The translations under genes and the position numbers were made by a program. The notes below the pieces were generated by a model, which searched no databases, was not told where the DNA came from, and saw only the letters and a list, made by a program, of their open reading frames with translations. A stretch of DNA of 10,625 nt from Calditrichaceae bacterium (GTDB lineage: Bacteria > Calditrichota > Calditrichia > Calditrichales > Calditrichaceae): NCBI GenBank assembly GCA_030622395.1, contig JAUXGF010000043.1:1-10625 (forward strand), in the 5' to 3' direction. Shown in pieces: positions 6,809 through 10,625 of this stretch. Position 1 is the stretch's first letter; every line of letters starts with the position of its first letter.

Positions 6809-6829
6809 TCATATTAATTGAAGTTTATA
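6801..6829. promoter_or_regulatory. Long palindrome over the -10 box and start site (candidate operator)
   Basis: TATATACTTCA (6801-6811) and TGAAGTTTATA (6819-6829) are inverted copies matching at 10 of 11 positions, around a 7-base centre. The dyad covers the -10 box and the expected transcription start, the usual place for a repressor. The partial HTH-like gene at 10509 is a possible source of the binding protein, but that is a guess. Confidence 0.5.
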
Positions 6830-6930
6830 TGAAACAAAGTTAATAAAGCTCCGTAAATTATTTTAAACATTTGAATTTTATACCGGGAAAAATGTATACC
6901 TATTAAAATATAATCCACAAAGAGGTAATT

Positions 6931-7851
6931 ATGAAAATACTGACAGTCGAAAACATCAGCAAAAGTTTCGGTGATTTTAAAGCGGTGGACGGCGTTTCAT
7001 TTAGTATTGATGAGGGAACCGTCTTTGGTCTGATTGGGCCAAACGGCGCCGGTAAAACAACCACCCTGCGCATGATCATGAATATTATTATCCCCGATTC
7101 CGGAAGCGTTTCACTTCTGGGAAATTCCCATTTGGATAAAGCCACAAACCAAATCGGTTATCTTCCGGAAGAAAGGGGCATGTATAAAAAAATGGGCGTA
7201 GGTGAATTGCTTCTTTTTATGACCAAGCTTAAATCTATGAACAAAAAAGAGGCAGAGAAGCAAATTGATTACTGGCTGGAAAGGATCGATCTGATGGACT
7301 GGAAAAAGAAAAAAATTGAAGAGCTTTCCAAGGGCATGCAGCAGAAAATCCAATTTATCGGCACTATTCTGCATAATCCCAAATTATTGATTTTAGATGA
7401 ACCGTTTGGCGGCTTAGATCCGATCAACACCAATCTGATTAAAGATATTATGCTCGAACTCAAAGAAAACGGCACAACTATTATTTTTTCAACTCATATA
7501 ATGGAAAGCGCCGAAAAACTGTGTGATGAAATCTTATTAATCAATAAAGGACGGGATATAGTTTCTGGAAGACTGAGCGAGGTAAAAAGCAATTTCGGTA
7601 AAAACAATGTACTTATAGAATACGACGGTAACGATGGATTCTTAAAACGTTCTGATCAAATTATTAAGTATGATAATTACGGGCGCTATGTTGAAGTCCA
7701 GTTAAAAAAGGACGCGGATCCGCAAAAATTATTACAGGAAGCCATGGCGGATGTAAGAATAAGTAAATTTGAAATTAAAGAACCTTCGCTGAATGATATC
7801 TTTATCGAGGCGGTCGGCTCAGAAAATAACGGAGAATCTAATCATGAATAA
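6931..7851 (+). CDS. ABC transporter ATP-binding protein (NatA/YhaQ-like)
   Basis: This 306-residue ATPase should power the permease encoded next. Walker A is GPNGAGKT at residues 36-43. The Q-loop region reads GYLPEERGMY with Glu instead of Gln, which as I recall is normal in this subfamily. The signature is LSKGM at 132-136, Walker B LLILDE with the GGLDP D-loop at 152-163, and the switch His is H189 in STHIM. The C-terminal 90 residues (about 215-300) resemble the DUF4162-type tail of the NatA/YhaQ group. Relatives act with ABC-2 permeases in export, sodium efflux or drug resistance, but the substrate is not readable. The start follows AGAGG (6921-6925) with five bases spacing. The gene heads a four-gene operon and its end overlaps the permease start by 8 bp, a sign of translational coupling. 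Confidence 0.95.
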   Translation: MKILTVENISKSFGDFKAVDGVSFSIDEGTVFGLIGPNGAGKTTTLRMIMNIIIPDSGSVSLLGNSHLDKATNQIGYLPEERGMYKKMGVGELLLFMTKLKSMNKKEAEKQIDYWLERIDLMDWKKKKIEELSKGMQQKIQFIGTILHNPKLLILDEPFGGLDPINTNLIKDIMLELKENGTTIIFSTHIMESAEKLCDEILLINKGRDIVSGRLSEVKSNFGKNNVLIEYDGNDGFLKRSDQIIKYDNYGRYVEVQLKKDADPQKLLQEAMADVRISKFEIKEPSLNDIFIEAVGSENNGESNHE

Positions 7852-9148
7852 AAAAGTTCTTGCAGTCATTACCAGGGAGTATGTCACCCGCGTCAGAACT
7901 AAAGGATTTATTATCGGCACACTGATCATACCGTTAATGTTTGTCTTAATCTTTGGCGGAGTTTTCATTTTTTCTGTTTTATTTCAACCTTCAACAAAAG
8001 ATTACCACGTTATTGATCAAAGCGGGCTTATCTATGATGATTTTGTACTAATGCTATCCGATACACTGGACAGCGGCGAGCCTGAGTTCCGCTTCACAAA
8101 AGTAGATTTAGAAGATCAGAATTTGGATACGGTTATTTCCAACCTTCAAAGTTTGATAAACGGAAAAGAGATTGACGGTTATCTGCTTATCCCGGAAGAT
8201 ATAGTCGAATCGCGGAAAGTTAAATATGCCGCGCGCAGCGTCAGCAACTGGGATGAGCAAAAGGAAATAGGACGCAGTATTTCCAGGATTGTCACAAATT
8301 ATCGCCTGGCAAAGAAGGGCTTTCCGCCCGATTCCATACGCAAGGAATTCCGGCAGGGACGTGTCGAGCTGATCAGCCGCCAGGTTACGGAAGAAGGAGA
8401 GTTAGAAAAAAGCGGGGCGTCCAGTTTCGTTTTAACATATATCCTTGCTTATGTACTATTCCTGATGGTTATGCTTTACGGGCAAACCGTTATGCGCAGC
8501 GTAATAGAAGAAAAGAGTCAGCGTATTACCGAAACCATTGTTTCATCCATGAAACCTATTGAATTATTGGTTGGGAAATTGATCGGTATCAGCTTTTTAG
8601 GTCTTACCCAATTAATTGTGATTGGGCTGTTTGTTTTAGGATCGTCAGTTTACGGCGTAGCTATTTTTACCGGTTTCGGCGTTACGACCCCGGATTTATT
8701 AGACGTCGTTAACCAGATTAATTTTTCAGCCAGTGTTTTTGCTTTTTTTATCATTTTCTTTCTAATGGGTTATATATTTTATGCCGGGCTCTATGCAGTA
8801 ATTGGCGCAATCGTTAATACTGAAGATGAAGGACAGCATTTGCAGTTTCCTATTATCATACTTATTATTTTTGGTTTTTTTATGATGTTCAGCGTTGCTC
8901 AAAATCCGGAAACAAGCATGGCTTATTGGATTTCTTTAATACCATTATTCAGCCCGATTGTAATGTTTGCCCGCATTGCCGTGTGCGATCCGGTTATCCC
9001 TGACGGCGCTTATTTATCAATTGTAATTATGATCGTCTCGACTGTTTTGCTGCTGAAAATCATCGCCAAAATTTACCGCGTGGGCATTTTGATGTATGGT
9101 AAAAAGCCGTCCCTTAAGGAAGCTCTAAAATGGATAAGATATAGTTAG
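7844..9148 (+). CDS. ABC-2 type transporter permease (NatB/YhaP-like)
   Basis: This 434-residue membrane subunit pairs with the ATPase upstream. A first helix (about 21-46) is followed by a large extracytoplasmic domain (about 50-190). A cluster of hydrophobic helices follows, near 194-215, 246-270, 295-321, 334-352, 364-380 and 390-411. Family marks are RSVIEEKSQRITETIVSSM after the second helix (EEK at 222-224, expected to contact the ATPase) and IGAIVNTEDEGQ at about 320-331, typical of ABC2_membrane_3 permeases. I chose the ATG at 7844, not an upstream in-frame ATG at 7793. GGAG lies nine bases before it (7831-7834), the protein then starts MNKKVLAVITREY as relatives do, and the overlap with the ATPase is only 8 bp. 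Substrate unknown; a proton/sodium or toxic-compound exporter is the family expectation. Confidence 0.93.
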   Translation: MNKKVLAVITREYVTRVRTKGFIIGTLIIPLMFVLIFGGVFIFSVLFQPSTKDYHVIDQSGLIYDDFVLMLSDTLDSGEPEFRFTKVDLEDQNLDTVISNLQSLINGKEIDGYLLIPEDIVESRKVKYAARSVSNWDEQKEIGRSISRIVTNYRLAKKGFPPDSIRKEFRQGRVELISRQVTEEGELEKSGASSFVLTYILAYVLFLMVMLYGQTVMRSVIEEKSQRITETIVSSMKPIELLVGKLIGISFLGLTQLIVIGLFVLGSSVYGVAIFTGFGVTTPDLLDVVNQINFSASVFAFFIIFFLMGYIFYAGLYAVIGAIVNTEDEGQHLQFPIIILIIFGFFMMFSVAQNPETSMAYWISLIPLFSPIVMFARIAVCDPVIPDGAYLSIVIMIVSTVLLLKIIAKIYRVGILMYGKKPSLKEALKWIRYS

Positions 9149-9169
9149 ATTAAATGAAAGGCGGCAACT

Positions 9170-9631
9170 ATGAAAAATTTTATAAGTTTGTTGATCGTAG
9201 CAGCTTTATTCGGCTGCTTTACGCCTGAAAAACAAGCCGAAAAAGTAAGCATTGAATTCCGCTTCGCCGAAACTGAAGCGGCTGAAGGTTTAACAGAGAT
9301 AATCCTTCCCATTACAGGGCAAAAATTTTATTTGCACGATGAGGTTATAATGTCAAACGACGATATTGCCATGGCTTCTGTTGTTATATGGGATGAAAAG
9401 CCTGTTGTTGAATTGCAGTTTACTTTAACGGGAAAAGATAAGTTCGCTCAATTGACAAGGGAAAATTTAAAAAGACGGATGGGAATGTTAGTGGACGGCA
9501 AACTGGTTACCGCGCCAATAATTAATGCGCCGATCGATCAAGGCATTGCTATTATAACCGGTGATTTTACAAAAGATGAAGCCCAACGGATAGCGGATGG
9601 AATTAATAAAAAAGATTCAGGAGGAAATTAA
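9170..9631 (+). CDS. Lipoprotein with a stand-alone SecD-like head domain
   Basis: This is a 153-residue predicted lipoprotein. Residues 1-15 are a signal peptide ending in the lipobox LFGC, so C16 would be lipidated and the rest would be outside the cytoplasmic membrane. Residues about 27-148 resemble the head part of the first periplasmic domain of SecD. Key stretches are FTLTGKDKFAQLT at 84-96, a VDGKLVTAPII segment at 108-118, PIDQG at 121-125 and ITGDFTKDEAQRIA at 129-142. Full SecD (about 500-600 residues with six helices) is absent; this is only the head. AAAGGCGG precedes the ATG by a few bases. The gene follows the permease by 21 bp and is one base from the next gene, so it is in the operon. 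It may act as an extracytoplasmic partner of the exporter; this is inference. Confidence 0.82.
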   Translation: MKNFISLLIVAALFGCFTPEKQAEKVSIEFRFAETEAAEGLTEIILPITGQKFYLHDEVIMSNDDIAMASVVIWDEKPVVELQFTLTGKDKFAQLTRENLKRRMGMLVDGKLVTAPIINAPIDQGIAIITGDFTKDEAQRIADGINKKDSGGN

Positions 9632-9632
9632 A

Positions 9633-10427
9633 ATGGAAAATACATTACGTATAAAACCAGCCAACCCGGTCATACAAATTGTAATACCAATTATTGTGTT
9701 AAGCGTTATGGCAGTAATTCTCTGGGGTATAGTCGGTGAAGTAACATTCATATATGTTTTTGCTTATGTTATGTGCCTGGCGGCAGTATTGCATTTCATT
9801 TTTTTAATGAACACAAAAAACCGGATTTTCTTTATACCAATAGGTTTTTATTTATTTGCAGCGCTTACATTTTATATGTCTTCAGCTTATCATCAACATT
9901 ATCTGACGGCAGTGTTTGCAATTTTAGCCGGAACATTTTTTATTTTATTATTGTACGCGTTGGCAGCGCATAAAATGAAATGGCGCTACAGGGAAGTTCT
10001 GGAATTGGCGGCGCGATCAGTCAATGAAACAAAGAACGGCTATACTCCCCGTCCGTTTCCCGCGGGACAGGCAGAATATTCAAAAGATGAAATCATTGGA
10101 TTTGCCCGGTTCTTATTAAAAAATAGCGCCGTCTTCCCCTTTTATGAAAACGACAAAGTTATATTAATTATCCCGGGAAATATGTTGTATTATTTTTTAG
10201 GGCTTAGGCGGAATTATTTAAATGACAGTTACATATCTTTCGATTTTGCTGGAAATGTAGCTGTAAATATTACTCGTAAAGATTATCGAAAATATACAGA
10301 GGAATTGACCTTTGACCAGCTTTGCGCTTCGTTTGGGAATTTGTTTAAAGAATTTTTGGAAATGTATAAAAATGGTGAAAGCGATAAAATTATAAAAAAG
10401 ATGAATGCTTTGAAGCTTGTAGTATAG
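9633..10427 (+). CDS. Unrecognised four-helix membrane protein with cytoplasmic domain
   Basis: I do not recognise this 264-residue protein. Four hydrophobic helices lie near residues 14-34, 38-58, 64-82 and 91-112. The segment after the last helix is basic (HKMKWRYRE), placing the C-terminal 150 residues in the cytoplasm if the positive-inside rule holds. That domain has mixed helix and strand character, with DKVILIIPGNMLYYFLGLRR at 174-193 as its most distinctive part, and a Lys-rich end. I chose the ATG at 9633 because AGGAGG (9619-9624) sits eight bases upstream. An in-frame ATG at 9597 would overlap the previous gene by 35 bases and lacks such a site. It begins one base after the stop of the SecD-like gene, so the two are translated together. 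It could be an accessory subunit of the ABC exporter. Confidence 0.85.
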   Translation: MENTLRIKPANPVIQIVIPIIVLSVMAVILWGIVGEVTFIYVFAYVMCLAAVLHFIFLMNTKNRIFFIPIGFYLFAALTFYMSSAYHQHYLTAVFAILAGTFFILLLYALAAHKMKWRYREVLELAARSVNETKNGYTPRPFPAGQAEYSKDEIIGFARFLLKNSAVFPFYENDKVILIIPGNMLYYFLGLRRNYLNDSYISFDFAGNVAVNITRKDYRKYTEELTFDQLCASFGNLFKEFLEMYKNGESDKIIKKMNALKLVV

Positions 10428-10443
10428 TGTAAAGAAATTTTAT

Positions 10444-10484
10444 ATCAGTGAAAATCCGTTTTATCCGTGTCATCTGTGTTCTAT
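10444..10484. repeat. Short degenerate tandem repeat (ATCYGTG units)
   Basis: Units of 9-10 bases follow one another: ATCAGTGAAA, ATCCGTTTT, ATCCGTGTC, ATCTGTGTT, then CTAT. It fills half of the 81-bp gap between the operon's last gene and the next start. From memory, very similar ATCYGTG strings are scattered in intergenic DNA of many FCB bacteria. No hairpin or T-run that would end transcription is visible in this gap. Confidence 0.5.
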
Positions 10485-10508
10485 AATCAAATGAGAATTT
10501 AATAATAA

Positions 10509-10625
10509 ATGAATATGAATTTTAAAACATTATCCCGATTATCAACTCTTCTGTCCAAAAACTTTGCGGAAGAATTATTGCGGCTTCTGGTAAGCTACAA
10601 AACTATCTCCGCATCTGAAGCGGCC
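10509..10625 (+). CDS. Start of a possible winged-helix regulator (partial)
   Basis: An open frame begins at ATG 10509 and continues to the window end, giving 39 residues without a stop. A second in-frame ATG at 10515 is an alternative start; neither has a strong ribosome binding site. The visible part reads LSTLLSKNFAEELLRLL and then VSYKTISASEAA. A helix followed by a short turn and 'ISASEAA' looks like the first helices of a winged helix-turn-helix domain. If so, it could be the regulator of the neighbouring operon. The evidence is short and the remaining protein is not visible. Confidence 0.45.
   Translation, partial: MNMNFKTLSRLSTLLSKNFAEELLRLLVSYKTISASEAA

Noticed and set aside
7793..7843. 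Longer permease start at an upstream in-frame ATG
   Set aside because: It would overlap the ATPase gene by 59 bases and add a non-typical polar leader; the ATG at 7844 has GGAG at good spacing and gives the family's normal N-terminus.
9597..9632. Longer start for the four-helix membrane protein
   Set aside because: The ATG at 9633 has AGGAGG eight bases upstream; the earlier ATG lies inside the preceding gene without such a site.
1..10625. CRISPR array, tRNA/rRNA or transposase gene
   Set aside because: No regularly spaced short direct repeats with unique spacers, no rRNA-like or cloverleaf sequence and no transposase motifs were seen. The 144-bp repeats are coding.

Overview
The window is AT-rich bacterial DNA, with no rRNA, tRNA, transposase or CRISPR visible. 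Large periplasmic two-component propeller sensors with a Y_Y_Y domain point to the FCB superphylum. Two observations fit an Ignavibacteria/Calditrichota-like lineage better than classical Bacteroidetes: good Shine-Dalgarno sites, and sigma-70 style TTGACA/TATACT and TATAAT boxes instead of the TAnnTTTG type. This placement is inference; no marker gene is present.

Layout. Positions 1-5005 (minus strand) hold two tandem paralogous sensor genes. The upstream one (923-5005) is complete: signal peptide, about 14 propeller-blade repeats, Y_Y_Y domain, one membrane helix, coiled coil, PAS-like region, HPt domain and a CheA-type ATPase. The downstream one (1-792) runs off the window edge after five blades. 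Positions 5006-5703 are gene-free and hold an AT-rich dyad, a palindromic element, a GC-rich structured element with a REP-like hairpin, and a heptanucleotide tandem repeat. Positions 5704-6414 (minus) encode a four-helix membrane protein with a LiaF-type C-terminal domain.

Positions 6415-6930 are a divergent regulatory region. A promoter with upstream direct repeats faces the LiaF-like gene. A consensus sigma-70 promoter overlapped by a long palindrome faces right. Between them lie a possible leader peptide and two mutually exclusive hairpins. Positions 6931-10427 (plus) form a tight operon: ABC ATPase, ABC-2 type permease (overlapping by 8 bp), a lipoprotein made of a stand-alone SecD-like head domain, and an unrecognised four-helix membrane protein. 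After a short degenerate repeat, a new gene starts at 10509 and runs off the end; its 39 visible residues look like the start of a winged-helix regulator.

How the parts may work together (inference): the left half senses an extracytoplasmic ligand and signals by phosphotransfer to a response regulator not present here. The LiaF-like gene and the ABC operon look like an envelope-stress or export module. The strongest candidates for something unusual are the propeller/HPt/CheA-ATPase fusion, the nearly identical 144-bp blade repeats, the SecD-head lipoprotein inside an ABC exporter operon, and the palindrome over the operon promoter.
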